DNA of 64,000 nucleotides from Campylobacter concisus (GTDB lineage: Bacteria; Campylobacterota; Campylobacteria; Campylobacterales; Campylobacteraceae), in assembly GCF_002913715.1 (NCBI RefSeq), contig NZ_PPCE01000006.1, positions 1 through 64,000 on the forward strand, read 5' to 3'. How positions within the stretch are numbered: position 1 is the stretch's first letter; the number at the start of each line of letters is the position of its first letter. Under the pieces are notes generated by a model. It was not told where the DNA came from, did not search any database, and worked only from the letters and a program-made list of their open reading frames with translations. A program made the translations under genes and the position numbers. Shown here piece after piece: positions 47,364-55,637 of this stretch.

Positions 47364-47947
47364 TATTTTATGCTAACTTCTGCTTTTGATGACTTATCAG
47401 AGGCGATGCCGTACTCATCGATAGCTACGACGCTGTAAGAATAGCTAGCTCCTTTTTGCACGCCATCATCTCTAAGTCCAGTACCATCTATGCCACTAAA
47501 AATTTTCTCACTTGCGCCACTTCTATAAACAGTGTACGAACTGGCTCTATCAACTGCACTCCAGTTTACATTTACGCCGCTACCATCGTAGCTAGCGCTA
47601 ATATTTGGAGTCTTTGGCACACCAAGTGTTATCCCCACAATTGGCTCTTCTTGTTTTAAGCTCTCAAGGCCGTCTTTATCGACTGCTGTGACTCTGTAAT
47701 ACCTCGTCGCTGCATTTGTGTTTATGAGATCCTCATAGGTGTTGCTAGTCGTTTTTGCCAGATATGTGTAAGGCAAAATTTTACTTACTGTCCTATAAAC
47801 CTTAAAATAAGCAAAATCCTCAGCCGGCGCGTAATCCCAAGTTAAAATTATCTTCTTTGGCGCATTTTTTGTTGCCTGAAGATTCGTTACTGATTTAGGG
47901 TAACTCCTTTGTCGTTGCACTGATATTTTGGCTTGGTTTTGAAACAA
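47363..47947 (-). CDS. flpA: FlpA, 3' part in the +1 frame
   Basis: Second half of the fibronectin type III lipoprotein, in the +1 frame relative to the first half. The conserved sequence begins at KSVTNLQATKNAPKK (from about 47897) and holds two FN3-like repeats (VTNLQATKNAPKKIILTWD... and ISASYDGSGVNVNWS...). The open frame nominally starts at 47947, but its first 16 codons duplicate, out of frame, the end of the first half, so this is not an independent gene. Without frameshifting or a separate start it would be untranslated. Confidence 0.75.
   Translation of the reverse strand: MFQNQAKISVQRQRSYPKSVTNLQATKNAPKKIILTWDYAPAEDFAYFKVYRTVSKILPYTYLAKTTSNTYEDLINTNAATRYYRVTAVDKDGLESLKQEEPIVGITLGVPKTPNISASYDGSGVNVNWSAVDRASSYTVYRSGASEKIFSGIDGTGLRDDGVQKGASYSYSVVAIDEYGIASDKSSKAEVSIK
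47891..47912 (-). other. flpA frameshift site with RF2-like layout
   Basis: On the minus strand the upstream frame reads AAG GAG TTA CCC TAA, stopping at UAA; the downstream frame continues CCT AAA TCA GTA. An AAAGGAG sequence complementary to the 16S anti-Shine-Dalgarno lies 3 nt before CCC, and the proline codon can re-pair +1 on CCU. The prfB frameshift site has the same order and spacing (AGGGGG, 3 nt, CUU, UGA). A one-base insertion (CCC for CC) in the strain or an assembly error would look identical. Confidence 0.7.
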
Positions 47948-48569
47948 CGCCTGAAGAAGTTTTAACTAAAATTCTATACTCATAAGACTTACCAGGTTTT
48001 ACCTCAGTATCGATATATTCGGCATTTAGTCTGCCATTTACCTCTGCGATTTGGCTAAATTTATTAGCTCTTGCATCACTTCTTTGAATAATATAGCTTG
48101 CCACGGTGCTATCAGGATGTGGTCTCCAGATCACTTTTACACGTCCTGGAAGCCCTGTAATAGCTTGCGAAAACGGTACTGAGTCAAGCAGTGGCTTTGT
48201 AGTTGCTGTTGCGATCGTGCCCGGTTGAGAGATGGCATTACTTGAGTAAGTTCTCATTTGGTATGAGTAAGTTGTCTCTGGAGCTAGATTGCGGTCCACA
48301 TAGTGCGTTGCAAAGCGGTCTTTGATGTTCGCAACTAGTTGCATTTTTGAGTTTGCATCATTTGGATTTGAGCGGTAAAGATAGTAGCCAACGACGCTCT
48401 CATCGGTTACTGGATTCCACTCGAAGCCAACTTCTGTCATATCTGAAATAGTTTTTAAACTTGTAATCGTAGGCAGTGACATACTTTGCTGAGTCGGTAC
48501 GCTAGAGCCGCATCCCGCTAAGAAAGCTGCTAAAAATGGTGTCAATATGCGTAGGGCAAATTTTTTCAT
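47895..48569 (-). CDS. flpA: Fibronectin type III lipoprotein FlpA, 5' part
   Basis: N-terminal half of the FlpA surface adhesin, which in C. jejuni is a ~410-aa fibronectin-binding lipoprotein. This frame gives 224 aa: lipoprotein leader with lipobox LAGC (Cys near 20), then two FN3 repeats (about 30-125 and 130-222). It stops at UAA after TTKELP. ATG at 48569 is chosen because AAGGAG is 7 nt upstream. It overlaps the 3' end of the pseudouridine synthase gene by 68 nt. Alone it would yield a lipoprotein with two of four repeats. Confidence 0.82.
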   Translation of the reverse strand: MKKFALRILTPFLAAFLAGCGSSVPTQQSMSLPTITSLKTISDMTEVGFEWNPVTDESVVGYYLYRSNPNDANSKMQLVANIKDRFATHYVDRNLAPETTYSYQMRTYSSNAISQPGTIATATTKPLLDSVPFSQAITGLPGRVKVIWRPHPDSTVASYIIQRSDARANKFSQIAEVNGRLNAEYIDTEVKPGKSYEYRILVKTSSGVVSKPSQNISATTKELP

Positions 48570-49479
48570 CAAAAATCTCCTTGGGAATTTTTTTATAAAT
48601 TATTTGGTTAAAGTCATCATACGTTTTTGCGATAAATTCCACCTTTTTGCCAGTTCTTGGATGGATAAAATAAAGCATATAAGCGTGAAGCATAACCCTG
48701 CTTATTTTATCGCCTTGGCTCTTAAATCCGTATAAATCATCGCCTAAAATGTGGCGATTTATGCTGGCAAGATGCACTCTTATCTGATGCGTCCTACCTG
48801 TAAAAAGCTTTGCCGCTATCAAATTTACTCCGCCCTCGCTTAGCAAATTTACGAAGGCACTTTTTGCAAATTTAGCGTCCGCAACGATCGCTTTTTTTAG
48901 GCGGTTGTTTGGATTTCTGCCGATTGGCTTATCAATGATGACATCCTCTTTTAGGGGCAAGTCGGTGAGCGCTAGATAAATTCGCCCCATGCTCTTATCG
49001 CTTAGCTGCTCGCTTAGTTTTGCGTGAGCGAAGTTATTTTTAGCGACGACGATAGCGCCACTCGTGCCCTTATCTAGGCGGTGGACGATGCCAGCTCTTA
49101 CGTCGCCGTTTAAATTTGAGAGCATAAAGCCCTTTTTGTTTAGCCACTCAACAAGTGTCGCCTCTTTGACGCTTGGGGCTTGGTGAACGACGATTTGAGG
49201 GGGTTTGTTTAGCACTATGAGATCGTCGTCCTCGTAGATGATCGGGATGTCAAAATTTACTTCGTATTCGTTTTGCACCTCTTTTTTTGGGGCAAAATTT
49301 ACGCAAATTTCATCGTTTTCGCTCAGTAAAAAGCTTGGTTTTGAGACTGGTTTTAAATTTACTCTTACAAGGGAGTCTTTTATCAAATTTAAAGCTTGAT
49401 TGCGTGAAATTTGAAGCTCGTGTGCTACTGCAACGTCGAGTCTTGAGCTATTTAAAACATTAAATTTAACCAAAATCAA
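48502..49479 (-). CDS. rluD: RluD-family 23S rRNA pseudouridine synthase
   Basis: A 325-aa RluA/RluD-type synthase with an N-terminal S4 domain (about 12-75) and the catalytic motif GIVHRLDKGTSGAIVVAK (Asp near residue 136). Probable targets are helix-69 uridines, but RluC-type specificity is possible. The last ~22 residues are encoded inside the flpA leader sequence. In C. jejuni the order pseudouridine synthase-flpA-trmB is the same as far as I recall. Confidence 0.88.
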   Translation of the reverse strand: MILVKFNVLNSSRLDVAVAHELQISRNQALNLIKDSLVRVNLKPVSKPSFLLSENDEICVNFAPKKEVQNEYEVNFDIPIIYEDDDLIVLNKPPQIVVHQAPSVKEATLVEWLNKKGFMLSNLNGDVRAGIVHRLDKGTSGAIVVAKNNFAHAKLSEQLSDKSMGRIYLALTDLPLKEDVIIDKPIGRNPNNRLKKAIVADAKFAKSAFVNLLSEGGVNLIAAKLFTGRTHQIRVHLASINRHILGDDLYGFKSQGDKISRVMLHAYMLYFIHPRTGKKVEFIAKTYDDFNQIIYKKIPKEIFDEKICPTHIDTIFSSFLSGMRL

Positions 49480-49525
49480 AGCCTTGTTTGTGATATAATC
49501 TAGCCCAAAAATTAAGGTTTGCTTC

Positions 49526-50632
49526 TTGATAAAACTAGATCGGCGTATTTTAACACATTTTGATTTTATTCAGCCGTTTTTAATAATCCCAATCATCATA
49601 ATTTCATACATCCTAGTTTCCGAGGCAAACGACATTTTAGCAAACAAACAGCTTATATATTTTGGCATAGGTTTTGCATCATTTTGTGTAGCATTTTTAC
49701 TGCCCATTAGGCGTATCGACTGGATCATTCCGATGTTTTACTGGGTCTGCATCGTGCTACTTTTAAGCGTTGATCTCTTTGGCGTTAGCAAACTAGGAGC
49801 TAGGCGCTGGCTAGAAATTCCCTTCGTTCACTTCACACTTCAGCCATCAGAGCTTATGAAGCCAGCCTTTTTGCTAATGCTAGCCTATCTCATTAAACAG
49901 CGTCCTCCAGAAGCTAATGGATACGGAGTAAAAGATTTTTTAAGACTTAGTTTTTATATACTTTTGCCATTTGTGCTCATCATGAAAGAGCCTGATCTTG
50001 GCACTGCGCTAATACTTTTAATAGTTGGCTACACCATCCTTTTTGTAATCGGCGTAAATAAAAAAATTTGGATAACCATCATCCTTGCGATAGGCTTTTT
50101 GGCGCCGGTTTTGTATGAAAATTTACATGACTATCAAAAAAAGAGGATTCACGATTTCATCGCTGAAGAACCAAGCTATCACGTCAAACAAAGTATCATC
50201 GCCATAGGTAGCGGCGGACTCAAAGGCAAGCCAAAGGACGAAGCAACGCAGACGCACTTTAAATTTTTGCCAATCGCCACTAGTGACTTTATCTTTGCCT
50301 ACAATATCGAGCGTTTTGGCTTTTATGGTGGATTGTTTTTGCTTGGGCTTTATGGAGCACTTATAACGCATCTTTTAAGCTTAAATTACGGCCTAAAAAA
50401 CGACTATTTTACACAAGTTACCACCACGGGGATTGCTGCACTTATTTTCGTTTATGTGGGTGTAAATGTCTCGATGACGATAGGTTTTGCACCAGTTGTG
50501 GGCGTACCACTGCCATTTTTTAGTTACGGCGGAAGCAGCTTTGTTACATTTATGGTGCTTTTTGGGATTTTGCAAAATTTGCTAACTTTTAGATTTGATA
50601 GAACTTATAGCTTTATAAAAATTCACTTCTAA
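49526..50632 (+). CDS. rodA: RodA/MrdB peptidoglycan glycosyltransferase
   Basis: SEDS-family polymerase of the elongasome, 368 aa with about ten membrane segments. Signatures are LGARRWLEIPFVHFTLQPSE with the following LMK (residues ~91-113), HVKQSIIAIGSGGLKGKP near 219 and GVPLPFFSYGGSS near 330. RodA rather than FtsW because of length and the short N-terminus. Start is TTG with AAGG 8 nt upstream. Divergent from rluD with only 46 nt between. Confidence 0.94.
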   Translation: MIKLDRRILTHFDFIQPFLIIPIIIISYILVSEANDILANKQLIYFGIGFASFCVAFLLPIRRIDWIIPMFYWVCIVLLLSVDLFGVSKLGARRWLEIPFVHFTLQPSELMKPAFLLMLAYLIKQRPPEANGYGVKDFLRLSFYILLPFVLIMKEPDLGTALILLIVGYTILFVIGVNKKIWITIILAIGFLAPVLYENLHDYQKKRIHDFIAEEPSYHVKQSIIAIGSGGLKGKPKDEATQTHFKFLPIATSDFIFAYNIERFGFYGGLFLLGLYGALITHLLSLNYGLKNDYFTQVTTTGIAALIFVYVGVNVSMTIGFAPVVGVPLPFFSYGGSSFVTFMVLFGILQNLLTFRFDRTYSFIKIHF

Positions 50633-50669
50633 AATTTTCTCCGCAAATATCAAGCATATAGTTTTTGCT

Positions 50670-51947
50670 CTATCCTTCTTTGTGCTTTTTGATGCAAGAT
50701 TTTATAGCATTTATAAGATATTTTATATCCTCTTTTGTATGCGTATAGTGAATGCTAACACGTACCCAGCCAGGTTTTGCTTCAAAAATGGTATTATCTT
50801 TTAAATTAAGCAGATCATGTCCATACGGCCCAGCGCAATCACAGCCTGCACGCGTTTGTATACCAAAATCACTACTTAGGCTCGCAGCAAAATCATAAGG
50901 TGAAACGCCTTTTACATTAAATGCAAAAATAGGCAATCTGTCTAAATTTTCAGGACAATAATTTATCGCCTCATCTATCTTTTCTAGTTCTTTGCAAAAC
51001 ATCTCGCCTAGCTCACATTCAGCCTCTTTTATATTATTAAGTCCGATCTCATTTCTTAGTTTGTAGGCTAAATTTGCACGCATTAGCTGCATTATCGGTG
51101 GCGTGCCGCCCTCTTCTAAATTTTCAACTTCATTAGTAAAAATATGCGATGTCCTGCTTACGTACTTGACTGTGCCTCCTGCTGCAAATGTAGGCAAATT
51201 TTTACAAAGCTCTTTTTTGATAGCCAAAAGCCCACAACTCCCAACTCCGCCAAGTAGCTTGTGAGGCGAGAGAAACAGTGCGTCAAAATATCTGCAATCA
51301 ACATTTTCATAAGCACTAAGAGTAGCCACGTCAAGTGCTAAAATGCCATCATATTTTTTAATCAGCGAGTAAATTTTTTTATAATTAGTTTTAACGCCAG
51401 TGACGTTTGAGGCGGCACTAAAGCTAGCTATTATCTTTCTTTTTGCATTTTGCTTTAATGTATTCTCAAGCATCGCATAGTCTATCTCATTATTTTCATC
51501 AAGCTCTATGCGTTTTATATCACAAAGCCCTTCTCTTAAGCTAACTTCAACGGAGTGATGCTCATAAGGGCCAATGATCGCTAGTGGCAAGTTTAAATTC
51601 CTTAAATTTGCTTCGCCTATCAAAGCTCTTGTAGCTGGTGAGATATAAATTCCCATTATCTCCTGAAATTTCTTTATCGCAGCCGTTGCTCCTTGACCAG
51701 TCGCAATAAGATAAAAACTATCATCAAGGCCTAATAAGCTTTTTAGCTCAGCTCTTGCGTTTTCATAGTATTTTTGCGTTAGCACAGCGCTTGAACTACT
51801 ATCTGAGTGAGTGTTTGCGTAGGTTTTTAAAAATTTTAAAATTTCATCTTCGATGGGCTTGTAAGCAAGACCTGAAGCTGTGTAGTCAAAATAGTAAAGG
51901 CCCTCTTTTAAAATGATATTTTTTCTTACTTCATCGATATTTAGCAA
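50670..51947 (-). CDS. Class V PLP enzyme, SufS-like (copy 1)
   Basis: A 425-aa fold-type I PLP protein. PLP lysine K230 is in LFLSPHKLLGGVGSCG, with the cofactor Asp in ALDVATLSA (D206) and a substrate His pair in GPYEHHS. The C-terminal QTRAGCDCAGPYGHDLL aligns with the SufS motif RTGHHCAQP, making C371 the persulfide candidate, with an extra C369. Closely related to copy 2 at 53359-54690. As I recall, one such protein (Cj0791c) exists in C. jejuni. Start is TTG. It has its own TATAAT promoter, 70 nt downstream of thiE. Cysteine desulfurase activity is inferred. Confidence 0.85.
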   Translation of the reverse strand: MLNIDEVRKNIILKEGLYYFDYTASGLAYKPIEDEILKFLKTYANTHSDSSSSAVLTQKYYENARAELKSLLGLDDSFYLIATGQGATAAIKKFQEIMGIYISPATRALIGEANLRNLNLPLAIIGPYEHHSVEVSLREGLCDIKRIELDENNEIDYAMLENTLKQNAKRKIIASFSAASNVTGVKTNYKKIYSLIKKYDGILALDVATLSAYENVDCRYFDALFLSPHKLLGGVGSCGLLAIKKELCKNLPTFAAGGTVKYVSRTSHIFTNEVENLEEGGTPPIMQLMRANLAYKLRNEIGLNNIKEAECELGEMFCKELEKIDEAINYCPENLDRLPIFAFNVKGVSPYDFAASLSSDFGIQTRAGCDCAGPYGHDLLNLKDNTIFEAKPGWVRVSIHYTHTKEDIKYLINAIKSCIKKHKEG

Positions 51948-51971
51948 TGTTTTCCTTTTTTTAAAGCAGGG

Positions 51972-51977
51972 ATTATA
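51972..51977 (-). promoter_or_regulatory. -10 element of PLP enzyme copy 1
   Basis: TATAAT on the minus strand 24 nt before the TTG start, in the 70-nt gap after thiE, preceded by AT-rich sequence. It would let copy 1 be expressed apart from the thi operon. Confidence 0.5.
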
Positions 51978-52017
51978 ATGAAATTTTCATAAAAAAAACT
52001 TGCAAAGTAAGCATCTT

Positions 52018-52623
52018 TTAAAGCAATAAATTTCTTTGTAAATTTTCTATATTTTTCTTTATCGTGCCATCTTTATAGATAGCGGATATTAAGGCGACCA
52101 TGTCTGGTTTTACTCTAGCGACACTTGCAATGTTGCTAGCATTTATGCCCCCTATGACACATACATTCATTCCCATTTCTTTTGCTTGTGATATGGTTTG
52201 AGCCTTGCAAAGTAGCGCATTTGGTTTTGTTGGGCTTTTAAACATCGCTCCAAAAGCCACATAGCTAGCACCATTTTGTTTTGCCCTAAGGGCAAGCTCT
52301 AAGCTATCATAGCAGCTAACTCCCACGTAAGCATCATCTCCTAAAATTTCAAATGCTTCTTTTATACTCGCATCATCTTTTCCCAAATGCACGGACTTTG
52401 CCCCTATATGAGCAGCGAATAAAATATCATCATTTACGATAAATCTTGCTCCAAATTTTTCGCATAGATTGAAAATTTCACTAGCCAGCCTCTTGTCTTT
52501 GGGTATTTTTTTAGAGCGAAATTGAAAAAATTTCACCCCACACTCTAAAATTTCTTTAGTGTATTGCAAGGCTAAATTTTCAGGCATCAACACATCGTCG
52601 CTAATCGCATAAATTTCAATCAC
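52018..52623 (-). CDS. thiE: Thiamine-phosphate synthase
   Basis: Joins HMP-PP and the thiazole phosphate to thiamine phosphate. TIM barrel of 201 aa: FFQFRSKKIPKD near residue 35, FIVNDDILFAAHIGAKSVHLGKDD near 60-82, and YVAFGAMFKSPTKP near 120. Overlaps thiD by 8 nt. No thiazole-synthesis genes (thiG, thiS, thiF, thiH) are in the window. Confidence 0.94.
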   Translation of the reverse strand: MIEIYAISDDVLMPENLALQYTKEILECGVKFFQFRSKKIPKDKRLASEIFNLCEKFGARFIVNDDILFAAHIGAKSVHLGKDDASIKEAFEILGDDAYVGVSCYDSLELALRAKQNGASYVAFGAMFKSPTKPNALLCKAQTISQAKEMGMNVCVIGGINASNIASVARVKPDMVALISAIYKDGTIKKNIENLQRNLLL

Positions 52624-53362
52624 TTATGCCAACTTTATGATTTAGTAGACGTTTGCCAAATTTTGTCGTAATTGCATTTTTAATAGCATTTAAAATGTAT
52701 TTTTTGGCTAGTTTTATGGCCTCTTCTTTGGTGTGTCCATTTGCCAGCAAGCAAGCCAGCGCACTCGCAAAGCTACATCCAGCCCCATGCATGATTTCTG
52801 GTTTTATTAGTGGCTCTTTAAATTTAAGCACGTCACCATTTTTTTTAAAAAGAGTATCTTCACAAATTTCTGCAACCACGCTTCGCTTTAAGATCATATC
52901 GCAAGGTAAATTTTTGCTATCAAGTTCCAAAACTTTGGCTTCATCGATATTTGGCGTGATAATGTCTGCAAATTTAAAAAGCTCTTTTAAGCTTGCTATC
53001 GCGTCATCCTCGAGAAGCTTTGAGCCTGATTTTGCTACGCAAACTGGGTCTATTACTATTTTAATGCCTTGCTTATGAAATTTTTCAAGCCAAGAACCAA
53101 CGCAAGATATAAGCTCTTTATTAAAAAGCATACCAACCTTTATGGCATCTATGTTCAGCTCTTCGTCTACCATTTTGATCTGTTCATTTAGATTTGTAAC
53201 ATTTGTAGCAAAGATATTGCTAACACCATTTGTATTTTGTGCCGTAAGAGCCGTAATAGCCGTCGCTGCGTAGCAAGAAAACGCCTCGCATGTCTTAATA
53301 TCAGTCTGCACGCCAGCACCACCAACACTATCACTTCCTGCAATGATTAATATATTTTTCAT
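52616..53362 (-). CDS. thiD: HMP/HMP-P kinase
   Basis: Phosphorylates hydroxymethylpyrimidine twice for thiamine synthesis or salvage. Ribokinase fold, 248 aa: IIAGSDSVGGAGVQTDIKT at the N-terminus, TAQNTNGV near residue 40, DPVCVAKSGSKLL near 130 and HGAGCSFASALAC near 192 with the anion-hole motif. Starts 4 nt inside copy 2 of the class V enzyme, so it is translationally coupled to it. Confidence 0.95.
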   Translation of the reverse strand: MKNILIIAGSDSVGGAGVQTDIKTCEAFSCYAATAITALTAQNTNGVSNIFATNVTNLNEQIKMVDEELNIDAIKVGMLFNKELISCVGSWLEKFHKQGIKIVIDPVCVAKSGSKLLEDDAIASLKELFKFADIITPNIDEAKVLELDSKNLPCDMILKRSVVAEICEDTLFKKNGDVLKFKEPLIKPEIMHGAGCSFASALACLLANGHTKEEAIKLAKKYILNAIKNAITTKFGKRLLNHKVGISD

Positions 53363-54690
53363 CTATCTCCCATACAACCTGAAATTTTATCAACACTAAA
53401 AGGATCATCGACCTTCCAAATGCTTGAATACTTCTTAATGCTATTTTTTAATGCATCTACTAAATAATCCACGTCTTGTAGCGTATGCGTATAGTGGAGT
53501 CCAGCCCTTACCCAGCCTGGCTTATGGGTAAATAGTGCATCTTCTTTTAAATGAAGCAAATCATGTCCATATGGCCCAGCACAAGAACATCCTGCACGCG
53601 TTTGAATGCCATATTCTTTGCTTAAAACTTTGGCTAATTCATAAGGTGAAACACCAGTCACATTAAAAGAAAATATCGGCAAACGCTTTATATTATTTGG
53701 ATGATAGCACGTAAGCTCAGGAATTTCTGCTAGTCTTTTCTCAAAATACTCTCCAAGCTCGCTCTCATTTTCATATATTGCCTCAAATCCTATCTCATTT
53801 CTTAGCCTATAAGCTAAATTTGCCCTTATAAGACCTAAAATAGGAGGAGTGCCAGCCTCTTCTAGCTGTTCACTATCTTTTACAAATATAGCATAGTTTT
53901 TGCTAACATAACTTACTGTTCCACCACCAGCAAATGTCGGCTCATCTGAGTTTGCGAGTATCTTTTTTATAGCAAGAAGCCCACAACTTCCTACTCCACC
54001 AAGCAATTTATGAGGAGATAAAAAAAGAGCATCAAAATAGTCACAATCGATATTTCCATATGCGCTAAAACTTGCAGCATCAAATGCTACAACGCCACCA
54101 TAAGATTTTATAAGAGTGTAAATTTTTCTGTAATCGCTCAAAACCCCAGTCACATTTGAAGCCACACTAAAAGTTGCGATGATCTCACGACCGACATTTA
54201 TCCTTAAAATTTGCTCCAAATGATTAAAGTCGATCCCTCCATTTTTATCAAGCCTGATACGCTCAACCTCACAAAGTGCCTGTCTAAAGCTTATCTCATT
54301 TGAATGGTGCTCATAAGGGCCAAGTACTACGAGCGGAGAATTTTCATCTGGCTTTAATGCATATCTTTTTTTGAGTGCTGGTGGTGCATAAATTCCTAAA
54401 ATTTCTTGAAATTTCTTTATCGCACCGGTAGCTCCATTGCCACAAGTAAAAAGATAAAAGCTCTCATCAAGTCCTAGTAAGCTTTTTAATTCACGTCTTG
54501 AGTCTTCATAAATTTGAGCGGTTTTATAGGCATTTGATGAGCTGATAGAGTGCGTATTTGCGTATGTTTGGAGTATTTTTGCCATCTCATCTTCGATAGG
54601 TTTATAAGCTAGTCCTGAAGCTGTAAAATCAAAATAATAAATACCATTTTTTAAAATTATATTTTCTCTAATGTGCTCTAAATTTACCAA
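53359..54690 (-). CDS. Class V PLP enzyme, SufS-like (copy 2)
   Basis: A 443-aa paralogue of the enzyme at 50670-51947, nearly collinear over 420 residues. PLP lysine K228 in SPHKLLGGVGSCG; RAGCSCAGPYGHDLL with C368 and C370. It has a 15-residue insertion near 105-120 and a longer C-terminal tail ending SGCMGDR. Leads the operon copy 2-thiD-thiE-copy 1. Start is TTG with a weak AAGGG site 8 nt upstream; a perfect TATAAT lies 26 nt before it. Probable sulfur transfer from cysteine; the acceptor is unknown. Confidence 0.85.
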   Translation of the reverse strand: MVNLEHIRENIILKNGIYYFDFTASGLAYKPIEDEMAKILQTYANTHSISSSNAYKTAQIYEDSRRELKSLLGLDESFYLFTCGNGATGAIKKFQEILGIYAPPALKKRYALKPDENSPLVVLGPYEHHSNEISFRQALCEVERIRLDKNGGIDFNHLEQILRINVGREIIATFSVASNVTGVLSDYRKIYTLIKSYGGVVAFDAASFSAYGNIDCDYFDALFLSPHKLLGGVGSCGLLAIKKILANSDEPTFAGGGTVSYVSKNYAIFVKDSEQLEEAGTPPILGLIRANLAYRLRNEIGFEAIYENESELGEYFEKRLAEIPELTCYHPNNIKRLPIFSFNVTGVSPYELAKVLSKEYGIQTRAGCSCAGPYGHDLLHLKEDALFTHKPGWVRAGLHYTHTLQDVDYLVDALKNSIKKYSSIWKVDDPFSVDKISGCMGDR

Positions 54691-54716
54691 ATCATAACCC
54701 TTGTTTTTTGCGTAGC

Positions 54717-54722
54717 ATTATA
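54717..54722 (-). promoter_or_regulatory. -10 element of the PLP/thi operon
   Basis: TATAAT on the minus strand, 26 nt before the copy 2 start codon. I looked for a TPP riboswitch in the leader and the space is too short for one. Confidence 0.55.
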
Positions 54723-54744
54723 GATTACTTTAGCTAAAATATAC

Positions 54745-54750
54745 TACAAT
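54745..54750 (+). promoter_or_regulatory. -10 element of the DUF234-flgS operon
   Basis: TACAAT in AT-rich DNA, with a predicted transcript start near 54757, just before the AAAGGAG ribosome-binding site at 54759-54765. Divergent from the thi-operon promoter. Confidence 0.4.
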
Positions 54751-54770
54751 ACCCAAATAAAGGAGCCAAT

Positions 54771-55637
54771 ATAAAAGCTTTAAAATCAACATTTGAGCGA
54801 ATGAAACACCTTGATATAAATGAACTTATTAAATTTCATCTCGTCTTTGATGAGTTTGATTTAAAGCACTCATATTATGATGTTTTTGAAGCGATCGAGG
54901 CTGAAATTTTAAACAACTTCTTAGCCTTGATGCCAAAATTTTACTTCGAATCAGATACAAACGATGCTATAAAATCTGCCCTCATAAAACTCGCACGAAG
55001 TGATAGAAAAAAATTTAATGTAAATAAAATTTTACCTCAAAGCCTAGCTAGCAAAGTCTATGCAAAGCTTTTTGAAAAGAATTTTTTACTACTAGAAAAA
55101 AGTAGAGAAGTACTTCCAAAAAGATCAAAAAACCAAATGCTAAAAAAAGAAGAAAGGGGCTATAAAGTTGAGGATAAAATACATTTTAATAGCCATTTCT
55201 CAAGGTTTTGGTTTAGATTTATAGAGCCAAATTTAAGCTTGCTAAAAGCTGGTAAAAATGATGAAATTTTAGCCATTATAAAAAAGGAATTTGACGAATA
55301 TGCAAGCCTTGGATTTGAAATTTTATGCGGTGAGCTAATGGCAAAAAAATTTCTGATTAATGGCATATTTTTAAGTAGCTTTTGGAGCAGAAATATAGAG
55401 CTTGATATGCTATTAAATATAGGCGGCAAGATCATAGTCGGCGAGGCAAAATACAAAGAGAGAAAGGTTTGTAAAAACGTGCTAAATTTACTATTAAAAA
55501 AATGCGAAAAACTAAATATCAGGCCAGATATTATTGCTCTTTTTTCAAAGAGTGGATTTAGTAGCGAGCTAAGAAATCTAAAGGATGAAAGGCTAAGGCT
55601 TTATGAAATTAGCGATTTTGAGGAACTTTTAAAATGA
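54771..55637 (+). CDS. Stand-alone DUF234 (PD-(D/E)xK-like) protein
   Basis: Its C-terminal half matches DUF234, normally fused behind an AAA ATPase in archaeal-type proteins; here there is no ATPase. The last 90 residues contain ELD (D202), then VGEAKY (E215, K217), numbered from the ATG at 54801, a PD-(D/E)xK nuclease-like arrangement. I place the start at AUA 54771, because AAAGGAG lies 5 nt before it and the first ATG is 35 nt from that site with no ribosome-binding site of its own. From the ATG the product is 278 aa, from AUA 288. Overlaps flgS by 4 nt; matches the Cj0792-flgS order as I recall. Confidence 0.8.
   Translation: MKALKSTFERMKHLDINELIKFHLVFDEFDLKHSYYDVFEAIEAEILNNFLALMPKFYFESDTNDAIKSALIKLARSDRKKFNVNKILPQSLASKVYAKLFEKNFLLLEKSREVLPKRSKNQMLKKEERGYKVEDKIHFNSHFSRFWFRFIEPNLSLLKAGKNDEILAIIKKEFDEYASLGFEILCGELMAKKFLINGIFLSSFWSRNIELDMLLNIGGKIIVGEAKYKERKVCKNVLNLLLKKCEKLNIRPDIIALFSKSGFSSELRNLKDERLRLYEISDFEELLK

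Noticed and set aside
54691..54770. TPP riboswitch upstream of the thi operon
   Set aside because: The promoter lies about 26 nt from the start codon and no thi-box sequence is present.
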